A stretch of 64,000 nt of DNA, from assembly GCF_000794385.1 (NCBI RefSeq), contig NZ_JTJB01000001.1, positions 183,105 through 247,104 of the forward strand, written 5' to 3'. Positions 1 through 10,186 of the stretch are shown here, one piece after another. The notes under the pieces were generated by a model, which worked only from the letters and a program-made list of their open reading frames with translations, was not told where the DNA came from and did not search any database. Position numbers and translations under genes: made by a program. Origin of the DNA: Thermus sp. 2.9. GTDB lineage: Bacteria > Deinococcota > Deinococci > Deinococcales > Thermaceae. Within the stretch, counting starts at the first letter, position 1; each line of letters begins with the position of its first letter.

Positions 1-508
1 CGAAGACCTGTTTGGCGAAGAAGGTATCGGGGTTGATGCCCCGGCTCACCAAAGCCGCCCGCGGGAAAACGTAGCCGGCGGCGGAGAGGGGGTCCACCCA
101 GGCGATGGTCTTGCCTTCCAGGTCCTCAATCCGCTTGACGCCGGAGTCCTTGCGCACGATGATGGCCGACCAGTAGTAGGGGTTGCCGTTCCGCACCGAC
201 TTCAAAAGGACCTCGGCCCCGGCTTCCCGGTGGGCCAGGACGTAGCCGTCCGGGGGGAAGAAGGCGAACTCCAGCTTGCCCGCCTTCATGGCCTCAATAA
301 GGCCGCGGTACTCCGTGGGGACGAAGATCTCCACCTCCACCGTGCCCTTGAACTCCCGCTCAATGTAGTCGGCGATGGCCTGGGCCGCCGCCTTGAGCTG
401 GTCGGAGTTCTGGGTGGGGTTAAAGCCGATGCGCACCTTTACCGGGGCTTGGGCCAGGCCCACGCCAAGGCCCAAAAGGGCCAGGGTGAGGAGCAGAAAA
501 CGCTTCAC
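1..508 (-). CDS. Phosphonate/phosphate-type ABC transporter substrate-binding protein, 3' end outside window
   Basis: The visible 169 residues begin with a signal peptide (KR, a Leu-rich core, then an Ala-Gln-Ala cleavage region near residue 20). They continue into a periplasmic-binding fold of the PhnD type: a VRIGFNPTQNSDQL strand-helix near residues 25-38, a VEIFVPTEYRGLIEAM segment and a FAFFPPDGYVLA segment. Such proteins capture phosphonate, phosphite or related anions for an ABC importer. The start is GTG at 508, chosen because the signal peptide follows directly and a TAGAAT hexamer lies 6 bases upstream. The C-terminus and any permease or ATPase partners lie beyond the left edge, so the ligand cannot be assigned. 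Confidence 0.8.
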   Translation of the reverse strand, partial: MKRFLLLTLALLGLGVGLAQAPVKVRIGFNPTQNSDQLKAAAQAIADYIEREFKGTVEVEIFVPTEYRGLIEAMKAGKLEFAFFPPDGYVLAHREAGAEVLLKSVRNGNPYYWSAIIVRKDSGVKRIEDLEGKTIAWVDPLSAAGYVFPRAALVSRGINPDTFFAKQVF

Positions 509-514
509 GGGGCG

Positions 515-520
515 ATTCTA
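515..520 (-). promoter_or_regulatory. -10 element of the binding-protein gene (leaderless type)
   Basis: Reading the minus strand, TAGAAT is followed by 6 bases and then the GTG start at 508. Transcription would begin on or next to the start codon. No convincing -35 hexamer was seen. Confidence 0.55.
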
Positions 521-540
521 CACCGGCTTGGGGCCCGTGG

Positions 541-2304
541 CTACTTCCCCACCAGGCGCTTGCGCTTGGCCGGGTCCAGGACCCTTTTCCGCAGGCGGAG
601 GCTTTTGGGGGTGACCTCCAGGAGCTCGTCCTCGGCTAAGAACTCCAGGGCCTCCTCCAGGGAGAGCTTTCTTGGGGGGATGAGGCGGATGTTCTCGTCG
701 GAGCCCGCGGCCCGGATGTTGGTGAGCTTTTTGGCGGTGGTGACGTTCACCTCCAGGTCGTTTTCCCGCACGTGCTCCCCCACGATCATGCCCACGTAGA
801 CCTCGGTGCCCGGCTCAATGAAAAACTGCACCCGTTCCTGCAGGCGGTGGAGGCTGTAGGCGGTGGCCACCCCCGCTTCCATGGCCACGGCGCTCCCCGT
901 GGCGCGGGTGGGGATGGGCCCGGCCTCGGGGCCGTAGCCGTGGAAGGTGTGGCTCAGGATGCCCTCCCCCCCGGTGAGGGAGAGGAAGAGGCTCCGGAAA
1001 CCGAAAAGCGCCCGGGCGGGCAGGATGAACTCCGCCCGCACCCGTTCGCCCGATTCCATGTGGACCATCTCCGCCCGCCTCTGCCCCAGGGCTTCCATCA
1101 CCGCCCCAAAGCGGTCCTTGGGGGCTTCCACCACCAAGCGCTCGTAGGGCTCGAGGCCATCCTTCAGGAGGACCCGGGGCTGGCCCACGCTGAACTCGTA
1201 CCCTTCCCGGCGCATGGTTTCCAGGAGGATGGCCAGGTGGAGCTCCCCCCGCCCCCTTAGCTCAAACACCTCAGGGGCCACCTCCAAAGCCTGCAGGGCC
1301 ACGTTGGTGCGAAGCTCCCGTTCCAGCCGTTCCTTGAGCTTTTGCCCCGTGACGTACTTCCCCTCCCGCCCGGCGAAGGGGGAGGTGTTGGCGCTCAGGG
1401 TGAGGGCCACGGTGGGCTCGTCCACCGCCAGGCGGGGCAGGGCCTCGGGGGCCTCGAGGCTCGCCAGGGTGTCCCCGATCTCCGCCCCCTCCACCCCGGC
1501 CAGGGCCACGATGTCCCCGGGAAGGCTTTCCTCCACCTCCACCCGCTCCAGGCCCTGGTGGGTGTAGACCGCCGCCACCTTGGCCAGGACTTGGCCCCCC
1601 TCCTTCAGGACGGCCACCGTCTCCCCCTTGCGCACCCGGTCCCGGGCCACCTTGCCCACCGCCACCCGGCCCAGGTAGGGGGAGTGGTCCAGGTTGGCCA
1701 CCAAAAGCTGCAAAGGGCCTTCCGTCCAGCGGGGCGGGGGCACGTGGTCCAGGATGGTCTGGAAAAGCTCCGCCAGGTCCTCCCGGGGCTCTTCCCGCCA
1801 GGCCCTCCCCTCGCGCCCGACGGCGTAGAGGTAGGGGAAGTCCAGCTGCTCCTCGGAAGCGCCTAGCTCCACCATGAGGTCAAAGGTGAGGTTTAAGACC
1901 TCGTCGGGGCGGGCCTCCTTCTTGTCCACCTTGTTCAGGACCACGATGGGCTTGAGGCCGGCCTCGAGGGCCTTCCTTAGGACGAAGCGGGTCTGGGGCA
2001 TGGGGCCTTCCGCCGCGTCCACCAAGAGGAGCACCCCGTCCACCAGGGAAAGGGCCCGCTCCACCTCCCCCCCGAAGTCCGCGTGCCCCGGGGTGTCCAC
2101 GATGTTCACCTTCACCCCGCCCCAGACCACGGCGGTGTTCTTGGCCAGGATGGTGATGCCACGCTCCTTCTCCAGGGCGAAAGAGTCCAGGATCCGTTCC
2201 CCCTCCTCCTTCTTCAGGGCCTTGGCTTGGTGGAGCATGGCGTCCACCAAGGTGGTCTTGCCGTGGTCCACGTGGGCAATGATGGCAATGTTTCTAATCT
2301 CCAT
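541..2304 (-). CDS. typA: Ribosome-binding translational GTPase TypA/BipA
   Basis: Translation-factor GTPase of 587 residues, a normal family length. It binds the ribosome and is needed for ribosome assembly and stress adaptation in other bacteria. The G domain shows G1 AHVDHGKTT (10-18), G3 DTPGH (70-74) and G4 NKVD (124-127), followed by the beta-barrel domain II and the EF-G-like domains III and V. The start at ATG 2304 gives the family N-terminus MEIRNIAIIAHVDHGK; the open frame runs 62 codons further upstream, but that extension overlaps the divergent gene and has no family match. It stands alone, divergent from the DUF1028 gene. Confidence 0.95.
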   Translation of the reverse strand: MEIRNIAIIAHVDHGKTTLVDAMLHQAKALKKEEGERILDSFALEKERGITILAKNTAVVWGGVKVNIVDTPGHADFGGEVERALSLVDGVLLLVDAAEGPMPQTRFVLRKALEAGLKPIVVLNKVDKKEARPDEVLNLTFDLMVELGASEEQLDFPYLYAVGREGRAWREEPREDLAELFQTILDHVPPPRWTEGPLQLLVANLDHSPYLGRVAVGKVARDRVRKGETVAVLKEGGQVLAKVAAVYTHQGLERVEVEESLPGDIVALAGVEGAEIGDTLASLEAPEALPRLAVDEPTVALTLSANTSPFAGREGKYVTGQKLKERLERELRTNVALQALEVAPEVFELRGRGELHLAILLETMRREGYEFSVGQPRVLLKDGLEPYERLVVEAPKDRFGAVMEALGQRRAEMVHMESGERVRAEFILPARALFGFRSLFLSLTGGEGILSHTFHGYGPEAGPIPTRATGSAVAMEAGVATAYSLHRLQERVQFFIEPGTEVYVGMIVGEHVRENDLEVNVTTAKKLTNIRAAGSDENIRLIPPRKLSLEEALEFLAEDELLEVTPKSLRLRKRVLDPAKRKRLVGK

Positions 2305-2323
2305 GGGCGCACCCAATCCCCCC

Positions 2324-2350
2324 ACTCTACCACGGGAAGGCGCGTAGGAT
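2324..2350. promoter_or_regulatory. Divergent -10 elements for typA (minus) and the DUF1028 gene (plus)
   Basis: On the minus strand TAGAGT (2324-2329) would start a short leader, about 15-20 bases, for typA. On the plus strand TAGGAT (2345-2350) sits 6 bases before ATG 2357, a leaderless arrangement. The two elements are only 15 bases apart. Confidence 0.5.
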
Positions 2351-2356
2351 AAGGGC

Positions 2357-4267
<1,911 letters not shown>

Positions 4268-4305
4268 GCCCGGGGCCACAAAAAGAGGGGGAAAAAGGGA
4301 GCACC

Positions 4306-4914
4306 ATGGAGCGCAAGATGGTGGAGATTGAAGAAACCGGCCTTTCTTTTGAAACCGAACTGGACCTGGACCGTCTCAAGGCCCTGGCCTCGGAGTGGCT
4401 TCAGGCCATCGGGGAGGATCCCAACCGGGAAGGGCTTTTGAAGACCCCGGAGCGGGTGGCCAAGGCCTGGGCCTTCCTCACCCGAGGCTACCGCCAGGAC
4501 CTGAAGGAGGTGGTTAACGGGGCTGTCTTTCAGGCGGAGGGGAGCGAGATGGTGGTGGTGAAGGGTATAGAGTTCTACTCCCTCTGCGAGCACCACCTCC
4601 TCCCCTTCTTCGGCGAGGTGCACATCGGCTATATTCCCAACGGCAAGATCCTGGGGCTTTCCAAGTTCGCCCGCATCGTGGACCTCTTCGCCCGCCGCCT
4701 CCAGGTGCAGGAGCGCCTGGCGGTGCAGATCGCCGAGGCCATCCAGGAGGTCCTCGAGCCCCAGGGGGTGGGGGTGGTGGTGGAGGGGGTCCACCTCTGC
4801 ATGATGATGCGGGGGGTGGAAAAGCAGCATTCCCGCACCCTCACGAGCGCCATGCTGGGGGTTTTCCGGGAAAGCCAGAAGACGCGGGAGGAGTTCTTAA
4901 GCCATCTGCGGTAG
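4306..4914 (+). CDS. folE: GTP cyclohydrolase I
   Basis: Converts GTP to 7,8-dihydroneopterin triphosphate, the first step of tetrahydrofolate synthesis. The 202-residue protein has the zinc ligands C94 and H97 in SLCEHH and C165 in LCMMMRG, plus the [20 protein letters not shown] signature. I chose ATG 4306 ([13 protein letters not shown]) with GGGAG upstream; the GTG at 4264 overlaps the previous gene and has no family support. It ends the plus-strand cluster and converges on the DUF2905 gene, with only 3 bases between the stops. Confidence 0.95.
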   Translation: MERKMVEIEETGLSFETELDLDRLKALASEWLQAIGEDPNREGLLKTPERVAKAWAFLTRGYRQDLKEVVNGAVFQAEGSEMVVVKGIEFYSLCEHHLLPFFGEVHIGYIPNGKILGLSKFARIVDLFARRLQVQERLAVQIAEAIQEVLEPQGVGVVVEGVHLCMMMRGVEKQHSRTLTSAMLGVFRESQKTREEFLSHLR

Positions 4915-4917
4915 GGG

Positions 4918-5142
4918 CTAGCGCCGCCAAAAATACTCCAGGAGGTTGAGCAGGAGGGTGAGGAGAAGGGAAAGGAGGAGGGCTGAGGTGAGGGGGATGT
5001 ACACCCGTAAGCCCTCCCGCTCTATACGGATATCCCCCGGCAGGTGGCCGAACCAGGCGAAGAGCTTGGGGAAGTAGAGGAGAAGAATTCCCAAGGCCAC
5101 AAGGAAAAGCCCAAGGTAAAGGAGCGCCTTACCCAGTTCCAT
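4918..5142 (-). CDS. DUF2905 family small membrane protein
   Basis: A 74-residue protein with two hydrophobic helices (about residues 5-24 and 52-70) and the conserved intervening segment FAWFGHLPGDIRIEREG. This is characteristic of DUF2905, a family of unknown function widespread in bacteria. It overlaps the end of the ROK kinase gene by 14 bases, so it is probably co-translated with it as the last gene of the rlmB-side operon. Confidence 0.85.
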   Translation of the reverse strand: MELGKALLYLGLFLVALGILLLYFPKLFAWFGHLPGDIRIEREGLRVYIPLTSALLLSLLLTLLLNLLEYFWRR

Positions 5143-6037
5143 CCCGCACCTCCAAGTAGGCGGTGAGGGCGGCCCCCAAGAGCCCGGCGTCTCCCCCGAG
5201 CTCGGCCTTGCGCAAGGGGGGTACCTCCCAGCCCGCCAGGTAGTGGCGGTAGGCGGCGTGGAGGGCCTCCCAGTAGCCCTCTGGGGCGTTTAGGGCGAGC
5301 CCCCCGCCCACCACCACCGCCCCCGGGTCAAAGGCCTTGACCAGGCTGGCGAGGCCCAGGCCCACGTAGTGGGCCGCTTGCAGGAGGATGCGCCTGGCCT
5401 TGGGGTCGCCTTCTTGGAAGAGGGCGAAAAGCTCTTGGTTGCTGAGGGGGCGGTGGTAGGCGTAAGCGGCTTCCCGCTCCAGGGCCCGCCCGGCGGCCAG
5501 GGCCTCCAAACACCCCTCCAGCCCGCAGCCGCACATGGGCCCCCCGGGGAGGAGGGTCATGTGGCCCAGCTCGCCGCCTTGGCCCCTTTCCCCCCGGAGC
5601 ACACGGCCCGCCAGGACCACCCCGCCCCCGATGCCGGTGGAAACCGTGAGGAAGAGGGAGCTTGTTTCCCCCTTGGCCGCCCCCAGGTGGTGCTCGGCCA
5701 AGGCGGCGGCGTTGGCGTCGTTTTCCAGGTGGACGGGCTTGCCCGTGGCCTCTTGCAGAAGGTCCCGGATGGGAAAGTCCACCAGGCCGGGGATGTTGGG
5801 GGTGAAGCGGATGATCCCCTTGCGGAAGTCCAAGGGCCCCGGGGTGCCGAGGCCAAGGGCCACCCCTGCCACCCCCGCTTCTTCCTCCGCCTTCTGGGCC
5901 GCTTCCGCTAAGGCCCGCACCACCGCCATCCCCCCCTCCTTGGGGGTGGGGAGGACCACCTTGGAAAGGAGCTTTTCCCCGTCAAACACCCCGGCGGCGA
6001 TCTTGGTCCCCCCGAGGTCCAGGCCCACCACCCTCAT
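5129..6037 (-). CDS. ROK-family sugar kinase, probable glucokinase
   Basis: A 302-residue ROK protein. The N-terminal phosphate-binding loop is DLGGTK (residues 7-12). The ROK signature follows a GHMTLLPGG segment, with the zinc-binding CGCGLEGCLEALAAG motif. Overall length and motifs fit glucokinase (ATP + glucose to glucose 6-phosphate), the best-known ROK kinase in Thermus. Substrate choice is inferred, since N-acetylmannosamine or allose kinases look similar. It lies downstream of the small protein gene (overlap 4 bases) and M20 peptidase. Confidence 0.85.
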   Translation of the reverse strand: MRVVGLDLGGTKIAAGVFDGEKLLSKVVLPTPKEGGMAVVRALAEAAQKAEEEAGVAGVALGLGTPGPLDFRKGIIRFTPNIPGLVDFPIRDLLQEATGKPVHLENDANAAALAEHHLGAAKGETSSLFLTVSTGIGGGVVLAGRVLRGERGQGGELGHMTLLPGGPMCGCGLEGCLEALAAGRALEREAAYAYHRPLSNQELFALFQEGDPKARRILLQAAHYVGLGLASLVKAFDPGAVVVGGGLALNAPEGYWEALHAAYRHYLAGWEVPPLRKAELGGDAGLLGAALTAYLEVRDGTG

Positions 6038-6270
6038 GGCGCCTCCTCAGCCAAGACGGCCTCGGCCTCGCCCCAAAGGGCCTCGGGCACAAAGAGGGCC
6101 ACGTCCCCCATGTAGGTGCCCAAGGCGGCCTCGGGGAGGCCGGCGAAGGGGGTTTCCAGGAGGACGGGGATGCCCCGGGCCTCGAGGCGGGCTCTAAGCC
6201 CCTCCGCCACCGGACGGGGGGCGGTGAGGAGCTTGGCGTATGGGGTTCCGGCTACCGTGCGCCGTTCCAT
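6034..6270 (-). CDS. Small DUF2007-like protein
   Basis: A 78-residue soluble protein (MERRTVAGTPYAKLLTAPRP...) with an alpha/beta pattern. A repeated-looking theme of moving through residues that choose a 'low/high' helix, RARLEARGIPVLLETPFAG, recalls the DUF2007 putative signal-transducing family. The open frame continues upstream to 6429, but the start at ATG 6270 is preferred: it overlaps the M20 gene by 19 bases, and the upstream residues are Pro/Gly-rich antisense-like sequence. Function unknown. Confidence 0.6.
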   Translation of the reverse strand: MERRTVAGTPYAKLLTAPRPVAEGLRARLEARGIPVLLETPFAGLPEAALGTYMGDVALFVPEALWGEAEAVLAEEAP

Positions 6271-7325
6271 AGGGCCTCCACTAAGCGGGCGTAGGCTTGG
6301 CCGGCGGCCTCCACCTGGGAGAGGAGGATGTGCTCCTTGGGGGTGTGGGCCAAGGCGGGGTCCCCCGGCCCCAGGCCCAGGACCGGGGCCTTGGCCCCCA
6401 GGTAAGGGGCGTCGGTGGTGAAGGGCCAAAGGCCCGCCCCATCTTGGCCCAGGGCCTTCAGGGCCGCCTGGAGGAGGGGGTGGTCCTCCGGCAGGCGGTA
6501 AGGGGGCCAGAGGGCGGGGATATTCATCCGCACCTCCCCCGAGGCCCGCTCCTCTTCGGGGATGTAGACCGAGGCGCTTCCCAGGGCCTTCAGGCGCTCC
6601 AAAAGCCCGTCCAGGTTCGCCTCGGGCTCGTAGCGCACGTCCAGGTAGAGCCGCACCACCCCGGGGGTCTGGTTGGTGGCTCCGGGGTAGGTGTCCACCC
6701 GGGTGGGGGTGAGCTTGATCCCCGAGGGCAAGGGGAGCTCCTTTAAGGCGGTTAGGTACTCCGCCAGGTCGTAAAGGGGGTTTTCCCCGGAGGCCAGGGC
6801 GGCGTGGGCCTCTTCCCCTTCAAAGTCCGCCCAGACCTCGGCCCGGCCCCGGTGCCCCCGCATGAGCCTTCCCCCCGAGGGCTCCCCCAGGATGAAGGCC
6901 AAGGGGTTAAGGCGGGCGGCGGCGTAGCGGCTCCCCAGGCCCCCCACCTCCTCCTGCACCACCGCCAAAAAGCGCACCCGGCCCCGGAGGGGGGCCTTGG
7001 AAAGCGCCTCCAAGGCCAGGAGCATGGCCACCAGGGCGCCTTTCATGTCCACCGCTCCCCGGCCGTAGAGCCGCTCGCCCACCACCGCCCCTTGGGGGTG
7101 AGGCCAGTGGGCGGGGTCCCCCACGGGCACCACGTCCATGTGCCCCGCGAGGACCACCTCGGGCTCCTTCTCCCCCAACAGGGCCTCCACGTTCCCCGCC
7201 TCGTCCAAGGTGGCGGGAAGGCCCAAGGCCTTCAGGGCTTCCAGGAGAAGCCCTGCCACCTCCTCTTCCTTCCCCGGAAGGCTTTCCGCCTGGACGAGGC
7301 GGGAAAGGAGCTTCACCCAGTCCAC
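6252..7325 (-). CDS. M20-family metallopeptidase (ArgE/DapE/LysK-like deacylase)
   Basis: Di-zinc amidohydrolase of 357 residues. Metal ligands are visible in order: H in AGHMDVVPVGD, D in GRGAVDMKG, catalytic E pair in VVQEEVGGLGS, E in LGEPSGG and the last H in AHTPKEHI. The central dimerisation domain lies at about residues 170-285. It does not match the LysK sequence I recall from T. thermophilus, so the acyl substrate is open. GTG 7325 is supported by a TAGGAT hexamer 6 bases upstream, even though the upstream gene rlmB ends only 4 bases away. Confidence 0.85.
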   Translation of the reverse strand: MDWVKLLSRLVQAESLPGKEEEVAGLLLEALKALGLPATLDEAGNVEALLGEKEPEVVLAGHMDVVPVGDPAHWPHPQGAVVGERLYGRGAVDMKGALVAMLLALEALSKAPLRGRVRFLAVVQEEVGGLGSRYAAARLNPLAFILGEPSGGRLMRGHRGRAEVWADFEGEEAHAALASGENPLYDLAEYLTALKELPLPSGIKLTPTRVDTYPGATNQTPGVVRLYLDVRYEPEANLDGLLERLKALGSASVYIPEEERASGEVRMNIPALWPPYRLPEDHPLLQAALKALGQDGAGLWPFTTDAPYLGAKAPVLGLGPGDPALAHTPKEHILLSQVEAAGQAYARLVEALWNGAR

Positions 7326-7329
7326 GCCC

Positions 7330-8046
7330 CTATCCTACACCCCGGGAAAGCCCCGCCTGGTAAAGGGCGATGCCCAGGGCCACGGAGGCGTTCAAGGACT
7401 CCGCCTCGGGCCGGATGGGGATGCGGAAGAGCTCGTCGCAGGACTCCCGCACGAGCCGCCGCATCCCTTCCCCTTCCGAGCCCACCACCAAGGCCAAGGG
7501 CCTTTGGAAGTCCAGTTCTTTGGGGGTCTTTTCCCCCCGCAGGTCCAAGCCGTAGATCCAAAGCCCCCTTTCCTTGAGCTCCTTCAGGGTACGGGGGAGG
7601 TTTTTCACCTTGATCACGGGAAGCTTGAGGGCGGCCCCGGCGCTGGCCTTGAGGGCCAGGGGGGAGAGGGGGGCGGCCCGCCGTTCCTCGGAAACCACCC
7701 CGTGGGCCCCGAGGGCCAGGGCGCTCCGGATCATGGCCCCGTAGTTCCTGGGGTCGGTGATCCCGTCCAGGACCACGAGAAGGGGAGATTCGCCCCGGGC
7801 TTGGGCCAGGAGGAGGGCGTCTTCCAGGGTGGCGTAGCTGGGCGCCTCCACCTCCGCCGCCAGGCCCTGGTGGTGGGTCGTGCGGAGGAGGGTGTCCAGC
7901 TCTATCCGGGGGACGAGTTCAAAGGGGGCCCCAAGACGCTCCAGTTCCCGTAGGAGCCAGGCCTCCACGCCCTTGGCCACCAGGACCCTCCGGGCGCGGC
8001 CTTCCCGGATGGCCTCGAGGACCGGGTTCCTCCCGTAGATCCACAT
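7330..8046 (-). CDS. rlmB: 23S rRNA 2'-O-ribose methyltransferase of the SpoU/RlmB type
   Basis: A 238-residue SPOUT-class methyltransferase. The N-terminal substrate-binding domain starts MWIYGRNPVLEAIREG. The trefoil-knot domain has the three SpoU motifs: LDGITDPRNYGAMIRSA (N and R), LALVVGSEGEGM, and IPIRPEAESLNASVALGIALY. RlmB methylates G2251 in the peptidyltransferase P loop using S-adenosylmethionine. It is the first gene of the minus-strand run and divergent from the UspA gene. The exact target nucleotide is inferred from family resemblance. Confidence 0.9.
   Translation of the reverse strand: MWIYGRNPVLEAIREGRARRVLVAKGVEAWLLRELERLGAPFELVPRIELDTLLRTTHHQGLAAEVEAPSYATLEDALLLAQARGESPLLVVLDGITDPRNYGAMIRSALALGAHGVVSEERRAAPLSPLALKASAGAALKLPVIKVKNLPRTLKELKERGLWIYGLDLRGEKTPKELDFQRPLALVVGSEGEGMRRLVRESCDELFRIPIRPEAESLNASVALGIALYQAGLSRGVG
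7332..7337 (-). promoter_or_regulatory. Internal -10 element before the M20 peptidase gene
   Basis: On the minus strand TAGGAT, inside the last codons of rlmB, is followed by 6 bases and then GTG 7325. This would give the M20 gene a second, leaderless promoter in addition to read-through from rlmB. Confidence 0.45.
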
Positions 8047-8052
8047 GGCCCG

Positions 8053-8069
8053 AGTCTACGCCGTATGAT
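8053..8069. promoter_or_regulatory. Divergent -10 elements for rlmB and the UspA gene
   Basis: On the minus strand TAGACT (8053-8058) lies 6 bases before the rlmB ATG, a leaderless arrangement. On the plus strand TATGAT (8064-8069) precedes a leader of about 12 bases carrying a GGAGG ribosome site (8079-8083) for the stress-protein gene. Confidence 0.5.
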
Positions 8070-8087
8070 GAGGGGGAAGGAGGCCTT

Positions 8088-8522
8088 ATGTACAAGACCA
8101 TCCTTATGCCCACGGACGGGAGCCCCTGCAGTTTCCAGGCCCTGGAGCACGGCCTCGCCTTGGCCAAGGCCTTGGGGGCCAAGGTGCACTTCCTCTACGT
8201 GCTGGAAAACCCCGCCCAGGCCATCTGGATCGCCCCCGAAAGCGTCCCCTACGGCCTTGAGCTTTTGGAGGACCTGAGGAAGGCGGGAGAGGAGGCCATC
8301 GGGAAGGCCCTGGCCCTGGCCCAGGAGAAAGGGGTGGAGGCCACGGGGGAGGTGAAGGAGGGTACCCCCATCCCCACCATCGTGGAGGCGGCCAAGGGGT
8401 TTGACCTCTTGGTCATGGGCACCCACGGGCGCACGGGGCTGGACAAGCTCCTGCTGGGCTCGGTGACGGAGGGGGTGCTCCACCGGGTTTCCGTGCCGGT
8501 TCTGGTGGTGCGCTGCCGCTAG
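8088..8522 (+). CDS. Universal stress protein (UspA family)
   Basis: A single Usp domain of 144 residues. It starts YKTILMPTDGSPCSFQALEH (ATP-binding Asp in PTDGS) and ends with the nucleotide motif GTHGRTGLDKLLLGSV, fitting the G-2x-G-9x-G-S/T pattern of ATP-binding members. These cytoplasmic homodimers modulate stress survival; no specific target can be read from sequence. A GGAGG site precedes ATG 8088. The stop is followed at once by the LOG-family gene (start at 8523), so the two are coupled. Confidence 0.93.
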   Translation: MYKTILMPTDGSPCSFQALEHGLALAKALGAKVHFLYVLENPAQAIWIAPESVPYGLELLEDLRKAGEEAIGKALALAQEKGVEATGEVKEGTPIPTIVEAAKGFDLLVMGTHGRTGLDKLLLGSVTEGVLHRVSVPVLVVRCR

Positions 8523-9038
8523 ATGCGCCTTCTTTCCGTCTTCGTTTCCTCCAGGCTTTCCCCGGAAGACCCCCTTTACCCCAGGCTCGTGCGCTACGGG
8601 GAGGTGCTGGCCGAGGAGGGGTTTGGCCTGGCCTGCGGCGGGTACGGAGGGGGGATGGAGGCCCTGGCCCAAGGGGTGAAGGCCAGGGGGGGTGTGGTGG
8701 TGGGGGTCACGGCCCCCGGCCTCTTCCCCGAGCGGAAAGGCCCCAACGCCCACGTGGACCTGGAGCTTCCGGCGGCGAGCCTTCCCGAGCGCATCGGCCG
8801 GCTTTTGGACCTGGGGGTGGGGTACCTGGCCCTGCCCGGGGGGGTGGGCACCCTGGCGGAGCTCGTCCTCGCCTGGAACCTCCTCTACCTGCGGCGGGGC
8901 TTGGGGCGGCCCCTGGGGGTGGACCCCTACTGGCTCGGCCTCCTCAAGGCCCACGGGGAGATCGCCCCCGAGGACCTCGCCCTCTTGCGGGTGGTGGCGG
9001 ACGAGGAGGACCTGCGCCGCTTCCTGAGGAGCCTATGA
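8523..9038 (+). CDS. LOG-family protein (putative nucleotide 5'-phosphoribohydrolase, formerly lysine decarboxylase-like)
   Basis: A 171-residue Rossmann-like protein with the signature [12 protein letters not shown] (the PGGxGTxxE motif) near residues 100-111 and an [15 protein letters not shown] loop near residues 37-52. Relatives release free base and ribose 5-phosphate from nucleoside monophosphates; in plants this activates cytokinins. The old label lysine decarboxylase is not supported. It directly abuts the UspA stop and overlaps the next gene by 4 bases. Confidence 0.85.
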   Translation: MRLLSVFVSSRLSPEDPLYPRLVRYGEVLAEEGFGLACGGYGGGMEALAQGVKARGGVVVGVTAPGLFPERKGPNAHVDLELPAASLPERIGRLLDLGVGYLALPGGVGTLAELVLAWNLLYLRRGLGRPLGVDPYWLGLLKAHGEIAPEDLALLRVVADEEDLRRFLRSL

Positions 9039-9396
9039 GCGAAACCCTGGTGGTCTACGTGCCCGACCTGGGCCAGGGGGCGAGCTTCTACCAGGCCCTG
9101 GGCCTGGCCCTGGAGGAGCTCGTTCCCCTCGAGGCCTTGCTGGTGCCGAAGGAGGGGCCCCTTCTCCTCCTCCGGCCGGGGAAGGGGGGGTGGAGCGCGG
9201 ACCGGGCCGGCCCCGGCCCGAGGGGCAGGGCTTCGCCCGGCTCCGCCTGGAGGAGGGGCGGCTCGTCTTCCTGGTGGAGAGCCTCGCCCACGAGCGGCTT
9301 CGCCTGGCCAAGTATGGCCTGGCCTACCGGGAGGCGGGGGACCACCTCCTCCTCTTTGACCCCGGGGAGAACCCGGTGGTGGTGCGGGAGGGCTGA
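9035..9396 (+). pseudogene. VOC/glyoxalase-like gene with a frameshift
   Basis: The first about 50 codons ([24 protein letters not shown]...) and the last about 68 codons (ending DPGENPVVVREG) together make one VOC superfamily domain, but they lie in different frames. The shift falls near 9178-9190, where a run of four Gs and a run of seven Gs occur. One missing G, or a -1 ribosomal shift, would restore one protein of about 120 residues. The restored stop overlaps the ATG of the next gene, which supports the whole as one ancestral gene. Assembly error, real mutation or programmed slippage cannot be told apart here. Confidence 0.65.
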
Positions 9397-10142
9397 TGCG
9401 GCTTTGGCTTTTGGACCTGGACGACACCCTCCTCGTGGACCACGGGGTGACCCGGGAGGTGCTGGAGGCCCTGGGGGCGGAGGCGGGGGTGGAGGGGCTG
9501 TACCCCGCGGTGCGAGCGCGGGCCGAGGCCCTTTTTCGGGAGGCCCCCTTTTACCCTTGGGCGGAAAGGATCGGGCACTCGGCCCTGGAAGCCCTTTGGG
9601 CCCGCTACACCACCCCGGGCCTGGAAGACCTAGCCGCCTGGGCCTGGCCCTTTCGCGAGCGGGTCTTCCGCGAGGCCTTGGCCGCCTTGGGGGGACCGGT
9701 GGAAAGGGCCCGGGCCCTGGCCGAGGCCTTCTTCCAAAGGCGGCGCCGCTACCCCCTTTTCCCCGAGGTGCCGGAGTTCTTAGAGGCCCTGCGGGCCCGG
9801 GGGGCCTTCCTCGCCCTCCTCACCAACGGGGTCCCCGACCTGCAGCGGGAGAAGCTCGCGGGCTCGGGGCTAGGGGAGGCCTTTGACCTCACCCTGGTTT
9901 CGGGGGAGGTGGGGTGGGGCAAGCCCGACCCCAGGCTCTTTCGCATGGCCCTTTGCGCCTTCTCGGTGCGGGCGGAGGAGGCGGTGATGGTGGGGGATAA
10001 CCCAGAGCGGGACATCCGGGGGGCCCTGGCGGCGGGGATTTATGCGGTCTTCGTGGACCGGGGCCACCGCCCGCCCGACCCCCGCTACCCCGCCCACCTG
10101 GAGGTGAAGGACCTCAAGGAGGCCTTGGCCCTCCTTTCGTGA
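9396..10142 (+). CDS. HAD-superfamily hydrolase
   Basis: A 248-residue phosphatase-type protein. Motif I is LLDLDDTLL (nucleophile D7, acid/base D9), motif II LLTNG, motif III GWGKPDP, and motif IV MVGDNPERD. A long alpha-helical C1 cap lies between motifs I and II. Substrate unknown; the closest general resemblance is to the YjjG/noncanonical-nucleotidase and phosphoglycolate-like phosphatases. ATG 9396 overlaps the stop of the VOC gene, so the two are coupled. Confidence 0.88.
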   Translation: MRLWLLDLDDTLLVDHGVTREVLEALGAEAGVEGLYPAVRARAEALFREAPFYPWAERIGHSALEALWARYTTPGLEDLAAWAWPFRERVFREALAALGGPVERARALAEAFFQRRRRYPLFPEVPEFLEALRARGAFLALLTNGVPDLQREKLAGSGLGEAFDLTLVSGEVGWGKPDPRLFRMALCAFSVRAEEAVMVGDNPERDIRGALAAGIYAVFVDRGHRPPDPRYPAHLEVKDLKEALALLS

Positions 10143-10174
10143 GTCGCTTCACAGGGGTCCTGGAGTCTTTCCGG

Positions 10175-10180
10175 TAGACT
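10175..10180 (+). promoter_or_regulatory. -10 element for the small membrane protein gene (leaderless type)
   Basis: TAGACT is followed by six Cs and then ATG 10187. A TTCACA at 10148-10153 is a poor -35 candidate because the spacing is 21 bases. Confidence 0.45.
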
Positions 10181-10186
10181 CCCCCC

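Noticed and set aside
6252..7325. LysK (LysW-lysine hydrolase) annotation for the first M20 gene
   Set aside because: The sequence I recall for T. thermophilus LysK differs throughout and no lysW or lys genes are nearby; kept as generic M20 deacylase.
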